Assembly (NCBI GenBank): GCA_008921705.1
Contig: VFFE01007128.1
Span: 3,120,249-3,184,248 of the forward strand
Length of the DNA stretch: 64,000 bases
Origin: Burhinus oedicnemus
Lineage: Eukaryota > Chordata > Aves > Charadriiformes > Burhinidae
Direction of reading: 5' to 3'
Shown: positions 10,907 to 22,300 of the stretch, one piece after another
Numbering within the stretch: the stretch's first letter is position 1
How the letters are laid out: each line of letters begins with the position of its first letter
The notes under the pieces: generated by a model
What the model saw: the letters and a program-made list of their open reading frames with translations, nothing else
What the model was told of the DNA's origin: nothing
The model's database searches: none
Made by a program: the position numbers and the translations under genes

Positions 10907-13900
10907 GAAATGTTTACTGGACATTTCATTTAGTGTGGGTTTTGAATTTGCTGTTTAAAAGAAAAAGGTGAAAGAAGTGTAGTTACTGATTTAAAAAATA
11001 AAAAATCATCAAGCTGATAATGGTTTTGGATTCTTCACTTGCTTGTCGTGTTAGACTCATAGGTTTCACAAAGGACACACACTCTAACAGGACTTTGTTA
11101 AATAAAATTTGTAAAATAAATTAATATAAAGTAGAAATGGTGAAGAACTGCTTGTTGTAGAAAGTTGTGATAATGTGCATGAAATCAATTTTATATGCAC
11201 TGGAACACAATTATCTTCTAATAGGATAAGCAGACTCCTAAAATAATCTTGTTCAATCAGTTGTTCGAAGTGGTTGTATTTCCTTTAGAAAAACAAATAA
11301 ATAGTTTGGTATATGTTCAGAAATGGAACAGCTAAATAAAATACTCTATACCTGTGGATATATAGTCCCTGAAAAAGGTTTTATTTAAACTATTAGCAAA
11401 ACGATCTACTTGCTAGTTCATATTTTCTTCTTCAGCAGAATACTCTGAAACACTGTTTGCCTCTGTAATTCACCATATTGCTGCCTCTTATGTGTTTTCC
11501 TAGAAGGAGGTAGGTTTTGCCTGTTTGTTTCGGAGCACGGGCACCCAGTGAGGCTGACCAACAGGCTCAGAGCTGGCTGGGTAACCCTTCTTCAGCAACC
11601 GTGGTTGGGGCTGCCCTGAGGAGTGGTGCATGTGGGCAATTTTGGCCTGGCCTCCTTCTTGAGGGCTGGTGTAGGGAGTCCCTAGTTATGGTACGACCTA
11701 TGATATGGAAAATTGTTTTCACAGTTGAAAAAGAAAGTTGGCATTTCTGTGGAGGCGTATGAGGAGAGGGCACCAGGTGTCCAGGGCAATGAGAGTTCTC
11801 CAAAAGAATTTGGTGTGGCGTCATTTTAGAGGTTAAGGACCTTCTGACGTAAGTGATACTTTCTCTGTGCAATTCTAGCTGTGCAGTTTGATAAATAGGT
11901 GGAAATAAAGAACTTGAAGTGCATTAATCAGCTTGGGACTTGGAAACAACCACATGTAGGAAAGGGAGGAAGGAGGCCTTAGGATATTTGATAGAATGGC
12001 TGAGCCTATCTTAGGGTAACTGGTTTTAGTGTATTTTAGTTGTTATTGCTAGTTGCTGGGAAATATCTTGGTGTTACGTGGCGAGTATTGCACTGTACTT
12101 AATCCCTTCCTTGCTTAATTTTTCTCTTAAAAAGGTATCTTTTTTTAAAAATAGGGTAATTTGTGAATTGCTACTGAGCAGGGCAGGAGGTATGGTAAAG
12201 TGGTGAAGATATTGTTCATGCATTAACTGTGTAATGGTGTGACATCTTGGCATGATGCATATTTAACTTTAAGTTGTGTTTAATATATGTTAAATAGCTT
12301 GTGTAAGACTGAATAAAATACAGATAGAAAAAAAAAGTTATTTTTCCCTTAAAGAAAAGCAGAAATTAAAACTTCCTGTCTAAATTATGACTATTTGAAT
12401 AGATGAATCCTTTAAAATTTTCTCCTATTCATATTCACTGTTATATCTTTTCAGCCAGCGGACATGTAGAGAATACTGCAAAGCAACGATAATTATTTGA
12501 GATTAAAAACTACCACCAGAGAATTGAAACAAAGTCTGACTTACCAGATTGAACCCACCAACCTTTATTGTAGAAAACAATGTAGTCCTCTGTCTTTGCC
12601 TTACGGCTCACTTTTCTTTCAAGCAGATCAGACAATTCTTTCTCATAGCCTTTGAATTCTAGTCATACCCTTTTTCCATTTCTCTTTTTTCACGTGCTCT
12701 TTCTGTGAAAACTGACTATAAATGAGCTGACTTACCCCAGCTCTTGGCTTGCCTTCCCTTCCCCCCTCACAACTCTGCCTTTTTATCTCTTGGCACTGGA
12801 TGTAGAATTTTCTTGCATACACTGTGTCTGATCTTATCCTCACCTGTACGCCAGTGACCTTCACTTAATTCATCTCCAGATCTCTCTTGTGCCCCTGACT
12901 TTCCCTCCCTTACCATTCTTCTGAATCTCTCTGCTTTTTTTTTTGCCACCCATAGAGGAACGAGAATGTTGTGCAGTAAGATCTTGTGGCTCATGCCAGT
13001 GCTCAAAATTCATCTTCTCTTATCACTAAGCTCATCCAACGTGTCCATTACCATTGTTGTTTGGAGACAGCAAAGTCAGCTCCTGTGCCTTGTTTTCACC
13101 AAAATCTCTAAAGAGAACTACTTATAAAGCTTCTGTCATGCAGATTTGACTGGTTTTCTGACTCCTCTATCTCTGGTAGATTCATCTCAAAGCAAAAGGT
13201 CAGCTACTGTCCTTACCTGAGTTGTTGGCAGACCCACTCTTATGAGTTTGTCTTCATCTGTCCAAATCCAATCAATCAGTTTGCATTCAGTGTAACCAAG
13301 AAGAGTTCTTATTCTTTACCCTCAGGTTTCATTTTCATGATTTTTTCTTTCAATTGTTAAGAAAACACTGCCTTCTGTTGGCCATTTAGGCCATATTATG
13401 CCTTCATCTTCTCTGGCTTGCAATATCCAGGCCCTACACATGTAGCATCTCCAACACTGTATCTTTTCTTTCCATGTGTTATAACTGAAATCTATCTACT
13501 GCATCCATCCTTCAGATGCGACAAATACTAAATGTTTTCCTTGTATTCACTTTCAGTTCCACTTTCAGCTACAGAGATCTTTCTCCTGGCTTCTTCCAGA
13601 CAGTCCCTAATAGTCCCTCTCTGTGGAAATGTTTCCTCCCAAACAAGCTGCTTCTCCCGAGTGTAGCCACATGCACTCTTAGTTGCTTTTGAAATTTCAA
13701 CTCTCATTTCCAGTTAGCCCAGGGTATTAGCCTTCGTTCCTTGTTAAAACTCTCAAATACGCCTGTTTTTCCTCTTGCCGTGTTTCCTCAGACTCTGGGA
13801 ATATTAACGTGCCAAAATACCTTATTAACTCCTTTCAGATACTATTGTAAAACTCCATGTTTTTACTGTCCCAATTAAAATAATTTTGATGGTGTTAAAT

Positions 13901-16168
13901 GCAGAAGTGTGCTCAGGTTTCTTCTTGTCACTAACCAGTTTTTGTCTTTGTCTTTGCTTTTTTCATTTAGTTTCTCTTAAACTTGGACTGAAAGTTGTTT
14001 AGGACCAAACCTCCTTTTTTATGAACTGCTTCATAGCAGAAGTTGTTTCCTTTGTGCTTTTGCACTTGGAAAGCACACACTTTGTAAGAGAATTTTTTTC
14101 AATCATCTTGCAAGATCACTATCTTTTTTCTCCCCCCTCCCTTGTAGGCAAGAGCTTAACTTTCACATGTGCATTTCTCATTAAGGCCTGACAGTTCCCA
14201 TGAGAAGTTCAGAATCTCTCTCTTTCTGCTAGATTAGAACTCTAGACAGATGCAATTAGAAAGCAGATGATAATAAACTGTTTGATGTCAAAGCCTTTGA
14301 AATTGTTTTAATCACAGACATCCTTAAATTCAGTTTCTTATTCCTTTTTTCTAAAGTGCATTTTCTTGAAATATGGATATTTTCTTGTCACTGTAAGGCA
14401 TATACCCAGAAGTTGAGCATAATGTGTTTATCTTTCTCTGAGTTTCACCAGGCTGTCAATTTTAAAAAATCAAATTTGAAGTCTGTAATTTCTCGGAGGT
14501 CTTTAATTTTGTTTTTAACAGAGTCTGCTCAATTTCTAATTTCCATTATTATTTCCCTCTGGTGATGCCTCCACAGACCTACAAAAGCAGAAAATTAGAG
14601 ATGAGTTGAATATGGAAGATCTCCAGGGTCTTTGGAAAAACAAGCATAACTTTCTCCAACAGCCCCAAACAAACAGTAACATATTGTTTAGGTAGGTTAG
14701 GTATAGCTTCAAAATATTTGTGTGTGAAAGAAAATAACTAAAAAAGAAATATAAGCAGTTTGGATTAATCATAGTTCAGTTTTTATATCTGTGTGCTGTA
14801 AAATCAAATGTGCCGATTTTCTGCCATTTCTTAACTTTCATTTCTATGTTGTAAGAAGCTAGTACCGCATACAATACCCTAGAAAGAAATTTATGGGGAA
14901 GCTCTGAATAACTGCCTTGTTCTAGCTCATCTGAAGTGAATTTTTCTTTCTTCATGAGGGGAAAAAAAGTGATGCCTAACCTTCAGTAACTAGGTTTTAT
15001 AACCTTAGAATTGTGAAGAGTTCATTTCAGCACGAAGCCAGATTGAAAGACAGCCCATGGGATGAAGTTTCAGGATGTTTTTTTACCACAGCAGTTTAAG
15101 AATCTACAATATCTGTGCTTTAATGTTAAGAGGGAAAGAGATCACCCCAGTGAAATGATAACAAGAAATCCATTATTGCCTAGATCCAAAACTTGCACCT
15201 TCAGAATGCACGTTCAGCTGCTTGTTGGTTTTGAAAACCTCAATTCTGATGCTTCACTAAAAGGACTTGTTGGGTACAGCCAGGACTGCGTACACCCTAA
15301 CTGTGCTGAACACATGGGCCCATTGCACGAGGGTTTGGGCCCCGTATTTCCATTCTCATGGGTGTGCACTTTCAGCTATTGGATAAAAGAGAGAGAATAA
15401 TAGTGTCTATATATCAGGCTTGTCTAAATATGGTTCCAGACTGCAGGAGGATGCTGTATTTTTGTTCCTTGAGCTTGGGCCAGAAATCAATGAAAGCATC
15501 AGAATTTCCTCCTAACACTCTGGTAATTTCCCATTCAGAAGAGCTGCCCACTCAACACATTGGTTTGGAGACTTTGTTATTTACTGTTTGTAGCTCAGCT
15601 AACACTGGTATTATGCAATTCCCCCTGCTAATGTTCCCCCAGATATCAACTGGCTTTTCTCTCAGGTAGAGCAACTGGTAAATTCAGCCCCGTAGTTTAC
15701 AGCTTATGTTTAGCTTAGAAGATTATTGATTCTGTTTCAGAAAAGTTTTTCTGCCTAAAAGGTGTTTTTTCCCCTGCATGATGTCTATTAACCTAATGAA
15801 GATATAACCTCTGCCCCAAAACTTTGCCTTATTAAAGCATATATTCTTAGAGTATTATGACTATGGCAATATTCCTGCTAATTCTGCATAGTTTCTGTAT
15901 ATGGAGCGTGTAAATAAGACTTCACCATAAAGCAAAGCATGTATGAGTGAAGTACTTGGACTCCTGCAGAGACTATTGAACAAGAGAGTTTCAAGTCAGC
16001 TGTGAACAACCCAGTTGAGTGGTCTGTCTGCAGAGTGGGTTTTCTCCACTAACTCAACAATTTGGCCATATGAAGAGTCAGTGGAGGCCTTGTAGTGCCT
16101 TATCAGGGGAAAAGCTCTTAGAATATGCATTAAAGGCAAGACTTTGAGCAGCCCATGATCTGAACAAG
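10907..16168. other. Unique noncoding DNA, partly pyrimidine-biased
   Basis: No exon is recognised. From about 12540 to 14160 the plus strand is strongly T+C biased over many hundreds of bases, unlike its surroundings. The minus strand is correspondingly A+G rich, but frames there are short (up to 79 codons) and unrecognised. A CTCF-like sequence sits at 13368-13381 (minus strand). The remainder is ordinary AT-rich sequence. Confidence 0.55.
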
Positions 16169-16715
16169 TGTTGTGGTTTAACCTGGCAGGCAGCTAAATG
16201 CCACACAGCTCACTCCCCACCCAGTGGGATGGGGGAGGAAATCAGAAAAAAGGTAAAATGCATGGATTGAAATAAAGACAGTTTAATGGGACAGAAAAGG
16301 AAGGGAAAATAATAATAACGATAAATGAATATGTAAAACAAGTGATGCACAATACAGTTGCTCATCACCCACTGACTGATGTCCAGCCAGTACCCGACCA
16401 CATCCCACGTCCTGACCAACTCCCCCCAGCTTTATATGCTGAGCATCATGTCATATGGCATGGAATATCCCTTTGGCCAGTTTGGGTCAGCTGTGGCTGC
16501 TGTGTCCCCTCCCAGCTGTTTGTGCACCCCCAGCCTCCTTACTAGCAGGGCGGTATGAGAAGCTGAAAAGTCCTTGACTTAGTGTAAGCACTGCTCAGCA
16601 AAAACTAAAACATCAGTGTGTTATCAACATTATTCTCATCCTAAATCCAAAACACAGCATTATACCAGCTACTAGGAAGGAAATTAACTCTACCTCCGCC
16701 AAAACCAGGACGACA
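16169..16715 (-). mobile_element. Solo LTR of an avian endogenous retrovirus
   Basis: The element is bounded by TGTTGT at the left and ACGACA at the right, that is TGTCGT termini with one end decayed from TGTCGT by a CpG transition. Read on the minus strand it has a U3, a TATA box (TTTATA on the plus strand, 16431-16436), then a T-rich R/U5 with an ATTAAA poly-A signal (TTTAAT, 16282-16287). The TTTAACC...GGCAGCTAA motif and the GCTTTATATGCTGAGCATCA core match a widespread avian LTR family, which I believe is ERVL-related. No primer-binding site, polypurine tract or gag/pol sequence adjoins it, so it is a solo LTR left by recombination. ACAAG lies just outside the left end and again at 16713-16717, overlapping the right end, so a target duplication is possible but not clean. 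Confidence 0.88.
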
Positions 16716-18051
16716 AGTTAAATATTTATGAACAAATAATTCAGGCAGGAATAGTTTTCTGACAGTTTTGAGAACTGCAAGACCTCTTGGGATATCCCAT
16801 GGTCTAGATAACATAAGTGCTTATAGTAGTGCAATAAAAGTATGTGCATCGTGCCCAAATTCTCTTAAATATGCCTGCCAAAAATAGGTTGATGTTGTCC
16901 ACTTCTCGACTATGAAACTTGCTCTTTATATGTATAGTGGGAATTTTTATTTGTGTATATGTGCTATATGATCCACAGAACATCTCAAATGGTGAGTATC
17001 TGAAATAGACTCATTTATATTTTTTTCTTCCTGGTTTAAAATGCTGCCTTGTTTCACCTTTCCCTCAAGATGTGACATTAATTCATTCTATAAAGGCCTG
17101 TCATATCCGTTCCATTTTAAATGGGCTGTATATAATTTCTTTAAAGGGGAAAAAAATCTGTTACTTGTGAAAATTGTTTTTAATGTAACTTGGCTAAACT
17201 GCAGATTGAATGGATTAACATATCTGTTAAAATCTAGTCTAAGTGCAAGATTTAATTTTGGGTGATTTCATTGATCTAAGAGGATTTTATGTCTAATTTG
17301 ACTTCTCTGGGGTTTTGACATTATTGCCTGAGCTCTTAAAATATAAAAAATAGGCTGGACTTTTGATACACCTTCCAATTATATTTCAGTGACATCTGCG
17401 ATGTGATGAGACTGTTAATACGGGCCCAGAACATAAAGGCCTGAGGCCATGTCTCCACCAAATCAATCTGCAGACTTTTTCCCTTTTGGTGGGGGGCTTG
17501 GTGGACACAACAGCAGCCTCAAAGGATTTGGCTTCAAGAGCTCTGGCTGCTGCCTAACGCTGCCTGAGCCATGCTGACACCAGAGTCAGTTAAGTCTTCT
17601 TACGTTGCTGTTTACACATTCGTGTTTATGTAGATTTGGCCAGGGATGAAAGTTAAAATGCCAACATCTGTCATCACTTCTGTTTCTCATGATTTTGAGC
17701 TCCACTTTTGGGAACAAAAAGATTCAGATGATTTGGAGTCTTGTTGAAAGATCTACATGCTTGGATTGAAACATACATCAAAACACTGGAGAAATATTTT
17801 TCTCTGATAGCTTCTGACGCATCAGCTTGCTTGTTTGTTTATTTAACTTTGGTTTTTAAGATCTTGAGAGGCACAGCGGCCTGATTCAGACGGATCAGGA
17901 GGAATGTACCCGTTGATGACTTTGCTGCAGAAACAGTCACAGACACAGAACTTCTTTTACTCTGACCTTGCCATTGAGTATATTACAGTGCATCAGTGTA
18001 AATGAGCAGAAATTAAATCTTTGCATGTTTAATGTCAGGATCATAGCTATG

Positions 18052-18071
18052 CTTTGGAATATATTCCAAAG
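18052..18071. other. Perfect 20-bp palindrome
   Basis: CTTTGGAATATATTCCAAAG equals its own reverse complement. An outer ATCATA/TATGAT pair (from about 18040 and ending about 18079) extends the symmetry imperfectly. The function is unknown; a dimeric factor site or chance are both possible. Confidence 0.9.
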
Positions 18072-21000
18072 TTTATGATAAGCCAACCTGAAATGTTCCA
18101 TGTGCAAAATATACGTGAAATAGTTGTATAAACCCCTGTGTTTCACTGGTCCATCATCCATGAGCTTTCCTTACCTGGTGGGATTTGCTCAGTTACTGCC
18201 TATATTGGAAATATTGGAAACAAGCAAAAGTGTTTTCTGCATTAGTCTCATTAGCAAATGCTAAGCACTTGCCTAAAGGAAAAGGGAGCTTTTGAAAGCC
18301 ACCCAAAAGAAAACAGAAGGGCTACAACAAAATTCAAACAAGCTAGCAGGCTTTTAAAGCCGGATGCTGGCGATACTGGTTGGGAGCATATACTGGATGG
18401 TAGCATGACTATGGAGACTTTAAAGAGAACAGTATATTTTCTAGTATGTTTATAATAATTTCTGTAAGAAACAGCATGTTGTCATGTCATAGTGCTAAGT
18501 GAGATTTCAGCTGCTCTTTAGGTAGATGCTGCTCTTTTACACACAACATCAGCAGAGTGAAAGATGTCCTTTTCCAAAGGCTGGTGATCAGATGAAATTC
18601 TGAGGTTTGTGTGATAATCCTCTAAATGAGCAGGTCTTTTGGTTACTTCAAGCCAGAAGCTTTTCCACTTGACTGTTCAGGTATGAAGTTTTTGGAATAG
18701 ATGAAACTTCATTTTAAATGCAGTCTAGTGTTTTCCTCATTCAGAATTTGTGGCAACGTAACAAGAGGTGCTTATATTTGAACATCAACTAGCCTAAAAA
18801 GGTTTTTCTTCAAATGAGGACAAACTTTTCAACTAAGTTTTTTCTTATATAGCTATATTGGTTTTCGTTGGTTATTTTTCATTTAACGTAGCTGTACCTA
18901 TGCACAACTGTATGTGTTCTGAAGAAATAAGTGGTCAGATATCTTGTTTTCTGGTGTGGTCTTACTTGATGAAAGACATAATGGCTATTGTATAACTGTC
19001 AAATCTAAATCCCTGGACTGATTCTCAGAAAACTTTCAGGTGTATAGATCCTTTCATAATGAGGAGGAAATATAGTGTGATTTCTTTTTTCTTGTTCCTA
19101 GAAGTCAGATGAAGTGTGTTGAAATTAAGACTTGTACATTATGCTTATGTTGTGATATTTACAGTGGAAAAGGGGGGGAAGTCCCTTATTTACTAAAATA
19201 TCAGGAGAATCATCTGTCTCATAACAAAATAATTTTCTCTCTCTCAAGTACATTTAAAAAAGAAAATATAATTTCATTGTATTACTTTTATTTTGCCTTT
19301 GTTAAGTTCTGATGGTATGATTTCCATATATATTCAAATACCGAGTAATGTTTATTGATTGGCAAATTTTATTCTGCTCTGCTGCAATATTAACAGAGAT
19401 GAAATGGAGAGGTGAAATGCAGATTCGGTTTTTCTCAATGCTGTGGGTTTGGTTTTGCTCATATTTTTCAATGTGAATTTCTGGTTCAAACTTATTCCAT
19501 AATAAAGTATTATTTAAACTCTTATTTTAAAGTGATAGGTGGAATGGGGTCATTCTTGCTACCAGCTTTATGGACATGAAATGTAATAGTTTAGGAGTGG
19601 AACCTAGTTATATTCTTATGTATAGCCATATGTTGAAATTCTTTTCAAAAATACTTTTTTCTAAAACACTGGAGGGTAGACTGATTAAACTAATGTTTGT
19701 GAGAGTTACAGCTAAACAGATCCGTTTACTGAATCCAAGTTAAATCAACAACTTCTGTCCACACTGGGGGTTGCATTTATACTGATATTTTTTAAAGTAT
19801 TGTATAAACACGTGGTTTTTTTCAAATTCATGCATAAAATTCAAATTCCTTGTTTGTTTATTCTGCTGTTCCAAATCATATTATGAATACGACACATTTG
19901 CTGTTACTCAGGCAAAGCCTAATGGGAGTTTTGTTGAGAAATTCTTCCTGTATTTTTCACGGTGGCTAGGTACACAAGAGATGGTATTGACTTTCTTTAC
20001 AGTACTGATACCTTTTAATGTGGCATCAGATAGTGAATTTTAAATCAGATGTTCAGTTTGCCATCTAGCTATGTATTTGGTCTATTAATTTTAAAAGAGA
20101 AATTGAAATAAGGAACTACATAAACCAAAACATGAATGTGAAAGCAATCAACTTGTTTGTATTTTTTGGGAGGGTGTCTATCTGTGGTGGTCATGTACAT
20201 GGTTTTCAATACAGAATGAGCTTAGGACTTATCTTGTTTATTATTTCAGAGTAATAAAGTTGCTTCTTGTAGCAAAATAAGTACATAAATTATGCAACTG
20301 AGATAAAACAGGATTACTCTGTCACCCACATATTCTCATCTGTGGGTTGTACTAAAATTAATTTTAAACAGACTCTGGCACATGGTTCATAAATTCATTG
20401 GTAAAATGAGAAGTGGGGAAGTACTGAAGAAGCTGTTTTAAAGATAAGTGACTCTCTCTTGCGCTCTTACTGACCCTGTATGCAGAAGGATCTTTTTGCA
20501 GTATTGATCTTCCCTTCCTACGGTGAGGGTAGTCAAACTGCCTTGGCTACTACAAAAAAACATACCAAAACCTCTACCTCGCGTTTCATCTGCTGTGAGA
20601 CTCAAAAAGTTGCACTGTCTTCTCCTTTAGCTCTGTATGTTGAAGGGAGTTATGTATCATGAGAAATGACACTTATTGCAAAAAAAGGTTTCATTAGGTT
20701 TGGTTTTTTCCGTCTAGAATGTCAAGCTACCTAAACTGGAACTGATCAGAAACTACTCCCATTAAACATATTTTGCCAGGAAAACATTGACTAGTGAAAC
20801 ACAAGCTTCCCTCAGGAGCATGCCAGTTTTGAAAACCTTTTGTTTTAGTCTCATCGCCATAACGGAGTTGTGGTTTAATTCAGGGTGACGTCTGTCTTCA
20901 TTAAACTTATGTTGAGAAGTGGTGTCTGATGCTGCAAAATCTTTCAGTTCACATCTTATGTTAACTTGCCAGCCGTCAGACTCATGAATATGGGGAGTTG

Positions 21001-22271
21001 TGCTTTCCCATTGGGTGAATTAGATTTTCATCCAGCACAAAGCCTGACTCCATAGCTAGCGTTCACAGGAGATGTGGCAAAGGTTGATTCAGCACATGCT
21101 CCTTTTCTTATCTATCTATATGCAGCAAGGCAACTCCAATGGGAGTTATTCACATCTGCAAAACCAAAGGCATGGGAATTAACACTCTTGTTTCAGCTGT
21201 TGGGTAATGGCAGCACAGGGATTTCATTTTGGGCATTAAACTTTTTGTGTTTTAAGCTCAGAGTAGAGCTTTTCCTGGGTAGAATTTGGAAGTATCTCTG
21301 TTTCACGCTAATGCAGAGGGGGAAGATTTTTTAATACGAAATTATGTTTTTCAACATGGGAAAATAGTTTCCCATTCAACATTGTTCTCAGCTCCTGGTA
21401 GGAATGTGCGTGTGTTTGGGATCCTGTTACAAAAGTTTTTATTACATTCTGTGACCTTCAGTTTCTGAGATATGTAAAAGAACATATAAACAAATTGTTA
21501 TGGGGTTTGATGCATCCATTTCTACACGGAAAACTTTCATTGTTGTGTTTTGTGACTCAGTATCAAAGTAGAAGTTAACCCTTTGAAACTGTCTGCTAAT
21601 AACTCAAAAAGAAATAGTAGGGGGGAAATAGTAGGTTGCTTTGCCAAATCTCATTTAAACACAATTAGGTTTTCCTGTGCTTTGGTAAAATACCATCAAC
21701 TTTTATATCTTCCAAGTTACGATCTTGCCCTCTCTACAGAGTTAATTAAACCTGTCAAATGGTATACTCAATAACATGAGCATAAAAAAGAATAAGCAGC
21801 AGTACCTGTCTAGCACTAACTCATCTTGCAATCAATGGACATGTTTATAGTTTTATTCAGCAACAGACCTGCTTTAATAAAAACTCACATTTCAGATACC
21901 AGTAAAACTGGGTATTTGATGGAATTTGAAAGAAGAGTAACCGAATTGAAAATTAGTCCAGCAGCAGCTAGTAAATCTTTGATACATACATAAATGTCTT
22001 AATCTTGTATCTGACATTTACATCCTGTTCTTATTCAGAACTAGATTTATCTTCTTTGCAGCTGAATATAGAAGTCCGATAACATTAACTTTGGTATTGT
22101 TAGCTAATTTGATTCTTTTTCCATCTTTTTTCAAATAAGGAAGGACATCTAAACATGCTTTTCTCACAGCATATAGAGAAACTGATCATGTTTCTAAAGA
22201 ATACCTTCCATCATCAACAGCCAAAATGCTTTATTGGCAGTAGGTTCTCATTAATGTCAAAAAGTTTATTA

Positions 22272-22300
22272 ATAGCATTTAATGGATAGCAATTTAATGG
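22272..22300. repeat. Tandem duplication, two 14/15-bp units
   Basis: ATAGCATTTAATGG (22272-22285) is followed directly by ATAGCAATTTAATGG (22286-22300), which differs only by one inserted A. Confidence 0.9.

Noticed and set aside
16210..16545. Open frames inside the LTR
   Set aside because: Both strands give short frames from LTR regulatory sequence; no retroviral protein motif is present.
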